From assembly GCF_019752415.1 (NCBI RefSeq), contig NZ_JAIEME010000010.1:1-64000 (forward strand): 64,000 nucleotides of DNA, in the 5' to 3' direction. Source of the stretch: Nitrosomonas sp. (GTDB lineage Bacteria > Pseudomonadota > Gammaproteobacteria > Burkholderiales > Nitrosomonadaceae). A model generated the notes under the pieces. It searched no databases. It had not been told where the DNA came from and saw only the letters and a program-made list of their open reading frames with translations. Every line of letters starts with the position of its first letter. Position 1 is the first letter of the stretch. Positions 40,509 through 49,722 of this stretch are shown here, piece by piece. Both the position numbers and the translations under genes were made by a program.

Positions 40509-41543
40509 ATGCCTTTGATAAAAACAAATTGTTTTCTTTTCTTTCTTCTGGCCGCTGCAACTCTAATTTCACATACATGGGTTAACCAGTACGAACAGAC
40601 TGGACCTGAGCTATTAATGACCCACTGGAAATTCAAAAAAGCAGAAAGCAACCGGGTCGATATCACAGAAAATGGATTAAACCTATCAGCCAATGATGCA
40701 AAAACCGGTGTCAGTACTCGGAAAGACCTTCCGCCGGTTAATTCGGGCACTACCTTACTCATATCCGCCGATGTGAAATGTACGAATGTAGTGGCAGGCA
40801 AGAAACCCTGGAACTTGGCTAGAATTATTCTGGCACAGAATGACGGGGAAAAAGACCGGTGGGATCTGCCGAATACGGTTGTCGCTCTGACTGGAACCAC
40901 TGATTGGAAACATTATCGCACAGCTTTTACCATTTCCCCGGAAACCAAAAACATCCGATTGCTTGCACAATTAAATCAATCGACAGGATCATTTCAGATA
41001 AGAAATTTACAGGTCTATCCTGTCCGTGTGAATCAGGCGTATATCGGGGCAAGAGATACTATTCTTTTTGCATGGGGTACTTTTTTCCTGCTGCTGGCTG
41101 GCTCATGTCTATTCATCCGCGGGAAGACGGTCTTCTTCCGTGTATTGTTGCTAACTACCTTCATTGTCATTGTCGCCGGGATATCGCTGCCGGGTGATTT
41201 GAAAAACCAGGTTTCTGACGAAATCAAAATTCAGATTGATGCAGAAAGCGAATCATTTAAAACGGCCATTCCATGGGATTTATCCAAGGTCTGGCATTTC
41301 TGCTTTTTTTTCTTGTTTGGCCTGGTCCTGTGTTTAATGATGACAAAGGATTCCGCCATCCAGGTGGCGGCTATTATTCTGATGCTGGCTGGCGGCACTG
41401 AGATGGCACAACTCTATATTGAAGGACGATCCCCGCTTATCACCGATTTTTTCATTGATGCGGCAGGCGGGTTGTTAGGCATTATCCTAATCAAAGTAAT
41501 CGGTGCGAATAAAAATACTGTTCAATCTGCATACAATCAATGA
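40509..41543 (+). CDS. VanZ-like membrane protein with N-terminal extracytoplasmic beta domain
   Basis: A 344-residue protein. After an N-terminal hydrophobic anchor (about residues 7-22), residues about 35-175 form a beta-rich domain like a carbohydrate-binding jelly roll (TLLISADVKCTN; WKHYRTAFTIS; GSFQIRNLQVYPV). The C-terminal third has VanZ-type helices with DLSKVWHFCFFFLFGLVL and EMAQLYIEGRSPLITDFFID. Such proteins often occur with exopolysaccharide or exosortase loci; the cargo is unknown. Despite the family name there is no reason to infer glycopeptide resistance. Confidence 0.8.
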   Translation: MPLIKTNCFLFFLLAAATLISHTWVNQYEQTGPELLMTHWKFKKAESNRVDITENGLNLSANDAKTGVSTRKDLPPVNSGTTLLISADVKCTNVVAGKKPWNLARIILAQNDGEKDRWDLPNTVVALTGTTDWKHYRTAFTISPETKNIRLLAQLNQSTGSFQIRNLQVYPVRVNQAYIGARDTILFAWGTFFLLLAGSCLFIRGKTVFFRVLLLTTFIVIVAGISLPGDLKNQVSDEIKIQIDAESESFKTAIPWDLSKVWHFCFFFLFGLVLCLMMTKDSAIQVAAIILMLAGGTEMAQLYIEGRSPLITDFFIDAAGGLLGIILIKVIGANKNTVQSAYNQ

Positions 41544-41573
41544 TCAGGTTTCCTGGTTTTTTCTGATAGAAAG
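41544..41573. terminator. Short hairpin between convergent VanZ-like and GGDEF genes
   Basis: CAGG-TTT-CCTG followed by GTTTTTT (about 41546-41563) lies right after the VanZ-like stop. The stem is only 4-5 bp, so it is a weak intrinsic terminator candidate on the plus strand. Confidence 0.35.
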
Positions 41574-42719
41574 TTACTCGCCGGTAACGGCTTGGTTGCG
41601 TCCCAGTTCTTTTGCCTTGTATAAGCGCGCATCAGCGATAGCCATATAACTGTCAATGGTGTCCATTTCATCGGGCGTCTTAGTCACGGTGCCGATAGAA
41701 ACTGTCAAATGTTTAGCACCATCGCTGTAACCATTGAGAATTTTTAGCTCTTCTATACCCTTTCTTATGATCTCTGCAAATTCCACTGTCCCTTGATGAT
41801 CCAAGTTAGCCGCTATTACACCGAATTCTTCCCCGCCAAGGCGAAAAGCATAATCGTCAGGGCGCTGGCAAAGTTTTTTTAATTTTCGGCTTATCTGGAT
41901 CAACACTTGATCACCTTTGCTGTGGCCATAGTTATCATTAATTCTTTTGAAGAAATCGATATCCAGTATGATTAGAGCAAGATAAATGTTGTGCCGATGA
42001 GCCCTTTTAATTTCACGGGCGAATACATTCCTAAAATGGCGGCGATTAAATAAACCAGTGAGCTGATCGGTCATGGCTAGCGCCTCTAACTTTAAATTGA
42101 CCTTTCGCAGCTGCTTATTGGCTTTATGCAGTTCAGCTTCGATCTTTTGGCGCTCATAGTTTTCACGCATTAGCACCAGCGTTCTTGAAGATAAGCTATC
42201 GTACATAATCATAACAGTCTCGATGAGTACTCTAATTGAACCGTTCATTTTCTTGTCTGAAACGATTTTTGCTTCTTCCAAAGACAGTCCTTTATTGACA
42301 TTTTGAACGACAAAAGCCATTCGTTTGTCATTATCCAAGATGTGGAAGGCTAGCCAGCGAATGAGGAATAAAATAATACTTTCAATAATCTCATTCTGCG
42401 GCTTGTTAGTTTCCTGCTCTTTAATTTCTACCACTTTGGGTAAGAACGATGAGTGGGTTAGTTGATGAGATGATAGCCAGGAATCATCGCCGAAGTACTC
42501 TATCCAAATAGCTTCCTCAGTTTCAAAATGAAACTCAGCATATTTGGCCAATGCATCAAAAAAATAATTTATTTCTAAATGATTACCGCGTACTAAGGCC
42601 CCTGCCAGTTCATTCAAAAGAGAAATAAGTTTCTGATGCTGCACATCAATTATTTCTATCCCCGTTTCAAAATTTTTATTCCACGGAAATACTTCAAGTT
42701 GATTTATATGTTCAGTCAT
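41574..42719 (-). CDS. Hemerythrin-domain diguanylate cyclase
   Basis: Signalling enzyme (381 aa) predicted to make cyclic di-GMP. Residues about 10-135 are a bacteriohemerythrin domain (WNKNFETGIEIIDVQHQKL; HFETEEAIW; HQLTH; FHILDND), which binds a di-iron centre that can sense oxygen. A helical linker and coiled coil lead to a GGDEF domain from about residue 215, with the active motif RLGGEEFG (GGEEF at 295-299). The usual inhibitory RxxD site is not obvious. It is soluble and convergent with the VanZ-like gene. Oxygen-controlled attachment is a reasonable but untested role. Confidence 0.92.
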   Translation of the reverse strand: MTEHINQLEVFPWNKNFETGIEIIDVQHQKLISLLNELAGALVRGNHLEINYFFDALAKYAEFHFETEEAIWIEYFGDDSWLSSHQLTHSSFLPKVVEIKEQETNKPQNEIIESIILFLIRWLAFHILDNDKRMAFVVQNVNKGLSLEEAKIVSDKKMNGSIRVLIETVMIMYDSLSSRTLVLMRENYERQKIEAELHKANKQLRKVNLKLEALAMTDQLTGLFNRRHFRNVFAREIKRAHRHNIYLALIILDIDFFKRINDNYGHSKGDQVLIQISRKLKKLCQRPDDYAFRLGGEEFGVIAANLDHQGTVEFAEIIRKGIEELKILNGYSDGAKHLTVSIGTVTKTPDEMDTIDSYMAIADARLYKAKELGRNQAVTGE

Positions 42720-42863
42720 AAAATCTTATTGGCTAGAAATCTCATATTAAGTTTGCAAGCACACCTGATCTGATTACCAACCATTTTTCCCATAAAAGAT
42801 AGTTCTGCGAGAATTAAGCATTGATACCTATTTCACTTAGGAAAAATAAGGGTGTGCATGCAT

Positions 42864-44327
42864 TCAGTACTTCACTTGCACGCGATATTTGAGTGTGATA
42901 GAACCTTCAGCAGGTACGGCCACTTTCCACATCGCTGTGTTGCTGGCGGGTTTGCTGTGCGGTTGGCTCTCATCCACCATTTTCCAATCACCCGGGATAG
43001 GTTCTTGCACAACAACTGTGGCCAGTTCCTTTTTAGCATTTTTAAGTGTGATTTCATAGGCGCTTTCAAAGCGATTAATGCCACTGGCACCGCCGGTACT
43101 TAACTGTTTAAACTCGACTTGTTTTTTATCCGCGGTCACATCAAACGATTGTCCTAGTTTCAAGCGTATGATCTCGTTCTTAGCGGTGTGGTCTATGTGA
43201 TCTTCACCAACAAACTGCGCATTGCCGGTTTTATCAAGCTTGTAAACACGTATGATGCCTTTCGGCAGCGGCATGCCTAATCGAGCCGACTCTTTATTAT
43301 CAAACTGCACGAATACATCCACTTTCATTTTTTGTCCCAGATCACCATAGCTGGCTGCATAATAGTAATCGCTGCCGGCCAGAACGAGCTCTTTACTTGC
43401 AGGCACAGCGGAAGCATTGAGTAGTGCGACTTGTTTGGTTTGGTTTTCGGCGATGGTTGTTAATCGATCCAGACTATATAAATGATATTCCATCAGCGCT
43501 TCTTCACGCATTGGTGCCGCAGCGGCATCAGCCATTATCTTGGCTCTCAGTGCCCTGGGTGCGGCAAATTCTCGCTGCACCCGATTAATATCACCCGCGA
43601 CTAATTGTAATTTTGCATTGGGATAGCTGGTACCGCTGGTATTGGTCAATGTTACCCAACCGGATAAATCCAGTTGATCATCTTTATCATTCAGTTCTGC
43701 GACATAATCCGCTTTCCAGGATAAGCCGCCCGTTAAGTAACTCAGCGCTATATCTTGTGTAGCTGCTCCGCGATTGTCCCCGCCAATTACTAGTGTAGGA
43801 CGATCGCGTAAATTGCTCGGTACATTATCAAAGATAATGCGACCAGGAATGCCCGTTTCGATGCGATCGGCCATTTTAAGTACCATGCCATTGCTGGCCG
43901 CGAGTACGATGGCGTTTTCTTTGCTTTCAACGCCAGTCGCTGGATTGCTTTTAACGACCGACACCGTTTGCCCAATGTATTTGTTCAATAAGCTTTGTGG
44001 AGTGAGCAAATCAAAGTTAAAGTTTTGTTCCAATACATCAATGCTGCCGGGATTGGTGATACTGCGCAGCAGCGCGGTTTCTGGCCGCATTTGCGCACTG
44101 ACATCGCGCCATGCCAAATTAAAATTACCGCTGACTAAAGTAACTTGCCGTAAATCCTTGATCAATGCTAAGTCATCGTTGTATATGGTCACTGCGACGG
44201 ATTTTTGTTCTTTGAGGGTACTCAATTGTTCGACGCTATCCGCGGCGATTACCTTGGTGTTACTGAAAAGAAATAGGCAGCTTATCGTTAGCAGGGCTAG
44301 ATTATGGGTGCGGCGTGTAGTGTGCAT
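42864..44327 (-). CDS. DUF4139 domain-containing secreted protein
   Basis: A 487-residue exported protein of unknown function. A signal peptide (LALLTISCLFLFSNTKVIA) is followed by the N-terminal part (SVAVTIYNDDLALIKDLRQV) and DUF4139 (ALSYLTGGLSWKADYVAEL; LDLSGWVTLTNTSGTSYPNA; then IRVYKLDKTGNAQFVGEDHI) common to this family. AGGAAAAT upstream supports the ATG. It is probably a periplasmic beta-rich protein. It stands alone between the GGDEF gene and the DUF3135 gene. Confidence 0.88.
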   Translation of the reverse strand: MHTTRRTHNLALLTISCLFLFSNTKVIAADSVEQLSTLKEQKSVAVTIYNDDLALIKDLRQVTLVSGNFNLAWRDVSAQMRPETALLRSITNPGSIDVLEQNFNFDLLTPQSLLNKYIGQTVSVVKSNPATGVESKENAIVLAASNGMVLKMADRIETGIPGRIIFDNVPSNLRDRPTLVIGGDNRGAATQDIALSYLTGGLSWKADYVAELNDKDDQLDLSGWVTLTNTSGTSYPNAKLQLVAGDINRVQREFAAPRALRAKIMADAAAAPMREEALMEYHLYSLDRLTTIAENQTKQVALLNASAVPASKELVLAGSDYYYAASYGDLGQKMKVDVFVQFDNKESARLGMPLPKGIIRVYKLDKTGNAQFVGEDHIDHTAKNEIIRLKLGQSFDVTADKKQVEFKQLSTGGASGINRFESAYEITLKNAKKELATVVVQEPIPGDWKMVDESQPHSKPASNTAMWKVAVPAEGSITLKYRVQVKY

Positions 44328-44418
44328 GGGATTTTCCTATAGTAATTACAGGCTACTACAATAGCGATAGAAGCTGCAAGGTGCAGCTGGCTAAAAGGGA
44401 GAGGGTTCAGCCCCGGCT

Positions 44419-44778
44419 TTACTTACCGGGTTTAGGCCGTTCAAACGATAGAATCTTGCCGACAGGCGCCTTTTCTAAGGTGCTGAGTATCTTTCTGGGC
44501 TCTTGGAGCGCATTGAGCAATCCATTTTCTCCAACCACATTGTTCCACATTTTCTGCGAAATCTGTAGACAGGCAGCCATTGGATTACTGGCTTGTTTGC
44601 GAACTTGATCGACTTGCCACTGCAAGCCGATCATCCTCTGTTTGAAATGTTCAGGTGATTGCGCTATCAAGTCATCAATCAATTGTTGACGCATGGATTC
44701 AAATTTCTCGGGTTCCTCCTGAGCCATTCTAGACCATTCGTCAAAGTCAAAATCGGATGTTTTTTCTTCTTCGTTCAT
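44419..44778 (-). CDS. DUF3135 domain-containing protein
   Basis: A small acidic soluble protein (119 aa) of the DUF3135 type: FDFDEWSRMAQEEPEKFES and LQWQVDQVRKQASNPMAACL are its recognisable parts. Function unknown. Proline/lysine-rich C-terminal tail. No operon partner is evident. Confidence 0.78.
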   Translation of the reverse strand: MNEEEKTSDFDFDEWSRMAQEEPEKFESMRQQLIDDLIAQSPEHFKQRMIGLQWQVDQVRKQASNPMAACLQISQKMWNNVVGENGLLNALQEPRKILSTLEKAPVGKILSFERPKPGK

Positions 44779-45026
44779 TGGAATATTTTAGCATTCTTCA
44801 TTAGAGCACATGTAATCGCATTCGACTTTATCTGTTGAACCCGAAAAGAGCTAATTTGTATTGTTGATCGAGTCATATCACGATGGCGCTTATATTCTTT
44901 GTATCAGCCAGATCTTGTGAAGACTAAAAATTCATGCAGAGCAACAATAGAAACGGCAACTGCAGGAAAAAGTAAGGGCAAGGTAATTTTTAGTGAGAAT
45001 CTAATCTTGAATCCAGTCTTCCGGGA
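44779..45026. other. Intergenic region without recognised features
   Basis: A 248-bp gap between two minus-strand genes. No reading frame with a ribosome site, hairpin-plus-T terminator or RNA gene was recognised. Confidence 0.3.
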
Positions 45027-45497
45027 TTAGGCGCTTTCATTGAGAGTTTCTCGTACCGGAACACGCCAGATATAAAAGGCCAATATACTGCCAATCATAA
45101 CCAGCATGATCTTTTGCCATAGCTCCGGCACAATTAAAATAGAGCTGCCGAATGACAATGTCATCAATAAATAAGCCCAACGTTTGGCACGACACGGAAT
45201 GCTGTGATAGAGATACCACTCTCGAATAATTGGACCGGCGATTCGATTTTCCAGTAATTTGCGATGAAAATACTCAGAACCGCGGGCAAAACAAGCAGCG
45301 GCCAGAAGCACAAAGGGCGTCGTAGGTAATACCGGTAAAAACGCGCCTAGCGCACCCAGCAACAATGCCAAAAAACCGGCTCCCAGATACAGGGCGCGGA
45401 CCAACGGTGAGTCGTGCAGGCATAACAAATCAGCCATTTGCTGGTCTACTGTCTGCTGCTCATTCTGATTTGTTTCACGTTGTTCAGATGTATGCAT
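45027..45497 (-). CDS. YbaN family (DUF454) inner-membrane protein
   Basis: Small integral membrane protein (156 aa). The DUF454 core is clear: LALLLGALGAFLPVLPTTPF, ARGSEYFHRKLLENRIAGP and a helical pair in the C-terminal half. Function unknown in all organisms. The first 30 residues are polar and Gln-rich. It is divergent from the FKBP gene, and the 189-bp gap between them should hold both promoters. Confidence 0.85.
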   Translation of the reverse strand: MHTSEQRETNQNEQQTVDQQMADLLCLHDSPLVRALYLGAGFLALLLGALGAFLPVLPTTPFVLLAAACFARGSEYFHRKLLENRIAGPIIREWYLYHSIPCRAKRWAYLLMTLSFGSSILIVPELWQKIMLVMIGSILAFYIWRVPVRETLNESA

Positions 45498-45686
45498 AGC
45501 TTTGATGGATTCGGAATTCGCAGTGTAAAATTAAAAGAATTAGGCTATTTAAGTCCTTATGACCAAATTGATGTAAAAACGATCAATTCGAACACCGCCG
45601 CTGATAAAGAACGGATGTTACCAGTTATAATACCTGAGAGTTAATTGTTAGGATTAACCGGATTTAACTTTTTTCTTGAGGAAACC

Positions 45687-46151
45687 ATGCATAAAATGAA
45701 AACACTGTTTAATTTAAGTATCATCCTGCTGGCGTTGGCACTACTGCCGCAGACAGCCTTCTCTTATAAAGAACATGCCGCTGCTGATGAATCAGCGTTT
45801 AAGAAAATCGATGTCAAAGTCGGTGCCGGAGAGGAAGCGGAAATTGGAAAAACTGTCAATGTTCATTATACCGGCTGGCTTTATGATGAAAGCGCTCCGG
45901 ACAAAAAAGGTCCAAAGTTTGACAGCTCCTATGACCGTAAAGAGCATTTTTCATTCATGCTCGGCGCAGGACGTGTGATTAAAGGCTGGGATAAAGGCGT
46001 CGTCGGGATGAAGGTGGGCGGCCAACGCACGTTGATTATTCCGCCATCCATGGCTTATGGCGCACGCGGTGCGGGCAATATTATTCCTCCGGATGCAACC
46101 TTGATTTTTGATGTTGAATTAATCGGCCTGAAAGAGAGTTCACACTATTAA
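45687..46151 (+). CDS. FKBP-type peptidyl-prolyl cis-trans isomerase, exported
   Basis: A 154-residue foldase with a signal peptide (LFNLSIILLALALLPQTAFS) and one FKBP domain in the remaining 125 residues. Diagnostic parts are VNVHYTGWLYD, FDSSYDRKEHFSFMLGAGRV, IKGWDKGVVGMKVGGQRTL, IPPSMAYGARGAGNIIPP and LIFDVELI. It should act on proline bonds in the periplasm. ATG 45687 follows GAGG; an upstream TTG at 45645 is unlikely because it would precede the signal peptide with 14 extra residues. A strong terminator follows. Confidence 0.94.
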   Translation: MHKMKTLFNLSIILLALALLPQTAFSYKEHAAADESAFKKIDVKVGAGEEAEIGKTVNVHYTGWLYDESAPDKKGPKFDSSYDRKEHFSFMLGAGRVIKGWDKGVVGMKVGGQRTLIIPPSMAYGARGAGNIIPPDATLIFDVELIGLKESSHY

Positions 46152-46190
46152 ATCTATCATTTACCAGGTTTTTTAGGTGAATTTTATCCA

Positions 46191-46243
46191 TTGAGCTATT
46201 CGGTTGATTACGCTGCTGCTTCTGAATAGCTCAATTTGTTTTT
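46191..46243 (+). terminator. Intrinsic terminator after the FKBP gene
   Basis: Perfect 11-bp stem TTGAGCTATTC/GAATAGCTCAA (46191-46201 and 46224-46234) with a 22-base loop, followed by TTTGTTTTTT. The position 39 bp after the FKBP stop and the T-rich tract fit Rho-independent termination on the plus strand. Confidence 0.8.
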
Positions 46244-46335
46244 TGGTTCTTAATTTTCTGCAATAAACAACGTACCATCATTTAAAATGTATTGAGCACT
46301 TCGCTAACCCGCTGTAGAAATTGACAGGGACCGCT

Positions 46336-49300
46336 ATGACTCCGACCATACAGCCACGTTTTATTCGATACAAGCGTCTGATTATCAGTCTCGGCGTGAT
46401 TGCGGCCCTAATCGTCATAGTGGGGGCGCTGATTACATTTTGGTTGCCGGGTTATGCCAAATCTCAACTCGAAACTCGTCTGTCTGAGGCTCTGCAACGC
46501 TCTGTCACCGTTACATCCATTGAAATAAAACCGCGTACCCTCGAGTTGATCGTACGGGGTTTTCGTATCGACGAGAAAGCTGGCGCCAATGAAACACGGA
46601 CAGCGCTTTTTTCTTTTAACAAGCTGACTGTCGATTTGAGTATTGAGTCACTCAAGCAGCGTGCGCCCGTCCTAACAGCAATCACTTTGATAGATCCGCA
46701 ATTGCGCCTGGTCCGGGAAAGCAAGGAGCAACTGAATATTTCCGATCTGCTGGAAAAATTCGGCCAACCTGAGGATGAAGAAAGCGCTGCGAGTGATCAG
46801 CGTAACCAATTCTCTATCAGCAATATTCGCATTGAGGGTGGCCGCTTTGAATTTATTGATCGATACAAAAATGCTGAGCATACAATCTCAGAAATAAATC
46901 TTGGCATTCCGGTTGTCGCCAATATCAATAGCGCCACGGCTGACTGGATTGAGCCGCACTTCAGCGCAAAGATTAACGGTGCGCCTTTTTCACTCGACGG
47001 CAAGTTGCGTCCTTTTGCGGCAAATCAGGAAGCAACATTGGCTGTTAAACTCAGTAATATTGATTTAACTCAGTTTGATCAATATGCGGACCTGCCAAAG
47101 GGAATCCATCTGCTTTCAGGTTATTTCGACAGCGATCTGCTGCTTACATTTGCTCAAGAATCCACTAAAGCACCTGACATTACCTTAACCGGCGCCACCA
47201 CATTCCGCCAAATGGCGATCAAAAATAGCGCAGTCGCCGCACCGTATCAGGCCGAGCTTAAGAAACTGAAAGTCGATTTGGCGCAAACCGATCTGACCGG
47301 TAAAAAACCATCGCAGGTCAAGCTGGCAATGGATCAAGTCGCCATCACCCGTGACGGCGAGAACGAACCGGCATTAGCGCTGGCAAAGTTGGCTATCGAT
47401 TCCATCACGGTCAATACAGCGGCACAGCGAATCGCATTAGGCAATATCACGCTGGATCGTTTGAGCACCACGTTGCGCCGCGATGCCAGCGGCACGATTG
47501 ATTTAACCCGATTGTTTAATTCCCTGGAAGCTCAGAATCCGGCGGAGTCTCAGATTCAAAGCCAAGCACGCATTCCTATTCCTGCCAGAAAACCGGGGCA
47601 TGCCAATGCCGGGATTAAACTGGCTGAAAAAGAGCCGGGATTGCCCGCGCCGGCACGCGCAGACAATAAACCTTGGGTGCCGCAGATCAAGAGCATTCAA
47701 CTCAAAGCTGCGACGCTACGCTATGAAGATCTCACACTGACAAAAATTACACCGATGATTGTCGATTCACTGGATCTAACCCTGGAAAGCATCGACCTGA
47801 ATGGCGTCAATCCGTTGAATCTGGTGCTGCAGGCGCAGGTAAACCAACATGGCAACTTTAAAGCCAATGGCTCGCTGGCTTGGGCGCCGCTTTCGGCTGA
47901 TTTAATGCTAAACCTTGATGCGGTTGACCTGGTGTCTTTACAAGGCTGGCTGGGTGATAGGCTGACGGCGCTTCTGACCAGCGGCGACATTTCCTTCACC
48001 GGAAATCTCAAAGCCAGTGGCAGTCCGCTGAAAATTCAGGCAAACGGGCAAGGGAAGCTCGCCAACTTCAATATCTTTGATAGTAAAAATGCTCATGATC
48101 TGCTGCGCTGGAAGAAGCTGGATATCAGTCATCTAAACTTTGTCAATGAGCCGTTGCTGCTGGATATCAGCACAATACACTTGAGTGATTTTTTTGCGCG
48201 CATGACGATTCTTCCGGATGGCAGCCTCAATCTCAAGCAAATTATTCAATCCGGCAAAACAGCGGAACCTGGTATTGCCGTTGCCGCTGTTGCACCCAGC
48301 GGTAACAGTTCAACCGCTTCAAAAGGCGAGACGCCCGTTCATATCGATAAGATTTTTCTGCAAAATGGCAGTATCAATTTCAATGACCGGTTTATTAAAC
48401 CGAATTACCGCGCAAATCTGACCGCGCTCTCGGGCCAGGTTGGTCCATTGTATCCCGGAAAATCCGGAAAAATAGACATACACGGCATGGTCAGCAAAAC
48501 AGCGCCGCTGCAAATTAGTGGAACGATAGATCCGTTCAGTGCCGAACTGCTGCTGGATATCGTTGCAAAAGTTAAAGATATCGATCTGCCGCCGTTTAGC
48601 CCTTATTCTGGAAAATACATTGGTTACGCGATTGAGAAAGGAAAATTGTCAGCCGATGTGAATTACCAAATCGAGAATGGTGCGTTGACAGCAGACAACA
48701 AAATCTTTCTGGATCAATTTACCCTGGGCGATAAAGTCGACAGTGAAGATGCCGTGTCTCTTCCGCTCAGCCTGGCGATTACGTTGCTTAAAAACAGCCG
48801 CGGTGAAATTAATCTCCATCTACCGCTCAAAGGATCTATTAATGATCCCCAATTTAACCTCGGGGATGTCATTTTCACCGCATTCACTAATCTGATCACC
48901 AAAGCGATCACCTCACCTTTTACATTACTGAGTTCCGTATTTGAAGGCGGCGAAGAATTATCCAAGATTTCCTTTACTCCCGGTTTTGCCGATATCGATG
49001 CGGAATCATTACAACGCCTGCAAACCTTATCCGAGGTTCTAAAAGATCGCCCATCACTGCAATTGGAAATTTCCGGTCACGTTGATCCGGCTGAAGACTA
49101 TGAAGGACTGAAGCTTGCCATCCTGCAAAACAAAGTAAAAGCGCAGAAATTAGCCGATGACGCCAAAAAAGGCATCGCCAGCGGCGCCATAACGGATATG
49201 ACATTAACCCCGGAAGAATATAGTAAATACCTTGAAATCGCCTACAAAAAAGAAGCTTTTGACAAACCCAAGAATGCGATCGGCCTAGCTAAGAGCCTTC

Positions 49301-49512
49301 CCGCCGCTGAAATGGAACAACTCATACTTGCGCATACCGTGATTACTGACAATGACTTACAAGTACTGGCAGAAAACCGCGCCAGCGCCGCGCGCAATTG
49401 GCTGATTGAAAAAGGGGAAATTTCCAGCGAGCGAATTTTTGTCGTGGGTATCGATGAAACGGAAGACAGCGATCAGAAGAGGGGCAGTTGGGCGGAGTTT
49501 TCATTGAAATAA
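46336..49512 (+). CDS. DUF748 / AsmA-like large envelope protein
   Basis: Very large envelope protein (1058 aa) with one N-terminal membrane helix (LIISLGVIAALIVIVGALIT, residues about 15-40). A long beta-rich region follows that carries DUF748/AsmA-like repeats: the early one has LRLVRESKEQLNISDLL and IEGGRFEFIDRY, and the late one INFNDRFIKPNYRANLTAL. The late part (FTPGFADIDAESLQRLQTLS; LQLEISGHVDP) resembles an OmpA-like peptidoglycan-binding end. By analogy with AsmA/TamB/YhdP proteins it may bridge inner and outer membranes for lipid transport. The ATG at 46336 is preferred to an upstream TTG. Confidence 0.87.
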   Translation: MTPTIQPRFIRYKRLIISLGVIAALIVIVGALITFWLPGYAKSQLETRLSEALQRSVTVTSIEIKPRTLELIVRGFRIDEKAGANETRTALFSFNKLTVDLSIESLKQRAPVLTAITLIDPQLRLVRESKEQLNISDLLEKFGQPEDEESAASDQRNQFSISNIRIEGGRFEFIDRYKNAEHTISEINLGIPVVANINSATADWIEPHFSAKINGAPFSLDGKLRPFAANQEATLAVKLSNIDLTQFDQYADLPKGIHLLSGYFDSDLLLTFAQESTKAPDITLTGATTFRQMAIKNSAVAAPYQAELKKLKVDLAQTDLTGKKPSQVKLAMDQVAITRDGENEPALALAKLAIDSITVNTAAQRIALGNITLDRLSTTLRRDASGTIDLTRLFNSLEAQNPAESQIQSQARIPIPARKPGHANAGIKLAEKEPGLPAPARADNKPWVPQIKSIQLKAATLRYEDLTLTKITPMIVDSLDLTLESIDLNGVNPLNLVLQAQVNQHGNFKANGSLAWAPLSADLMLNLDAVDLVSLQGWLGDRLTALLTSGDISFTGNLKASGSPLKIQANGQGKLANFNIFDSKNAHDLLRWKKLDISHLNFVNEPLLLDISTIHLSDFFARMTILPDGSLNLKQIIQSGKTAEPGIAVAAVAPSGNSSTASKGETPVHIDKIFLQNGSINFNDRFIKPNYRANLTALSGQVGPLYPGKSGKIDIHGMVSKTAPLQISGTIDPFSAELLLDIVAKVKDIDLPPFSPYSGKYIGYAIEKGKLSADVNYQIENGALTADNKIFLDQFTLGDKVDSEDAVSLPLSLAITLLKNSRGEINLHLPLKGSINDPQFNLGDVIFTAFTNLITKAITSPFTLLSSVFEGGEELSKISFTPGFADIDAESLQRLQTLSEVLKDRPSLQLEISGHVDPAEDYEGLKLAILQNKVKAQKLADDAKKGIASGAITDMTLTPEEYSKYLEIAYKKEAFDKPKNAIGLAKSLPAAEMEQLILAHTVITDNDLQVLAENRASAARNWLIEKGEISSERIFVVGIDETEDSDQKRGSWAEFSLK

Positions 49513-49722
49513 GCAGGATTCTTCATGCTTGCACGAAAAGCGTCATGGACAATAACCCGGCAAACAAGGTTTTAGCGGCTTATCGATTTTCTACTAAATC
49601 GGAGCGGACGGCTGAATATTCATATTTCATCAATAGAGATCTCATTTATAAGTACAGAATAAAGCACAGTATGATTAATCATGCATAATCAATGCATCAC
49701 TTAAATCCATACACCTTCACGC

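Noticed and set aside
40509-41543. Glycopeptide resistance from the VanZ name
   Set aside because: Only the membrane-helix family is shared; no vanA-, vanH- or vanX-like genes are present.
49488-49688. A 66-codon plus-strand frame after the DUF748 gene
   Set aside because: It begins inside the DUF748 gene in another frame, has no ribosome site and no recognisable domain.
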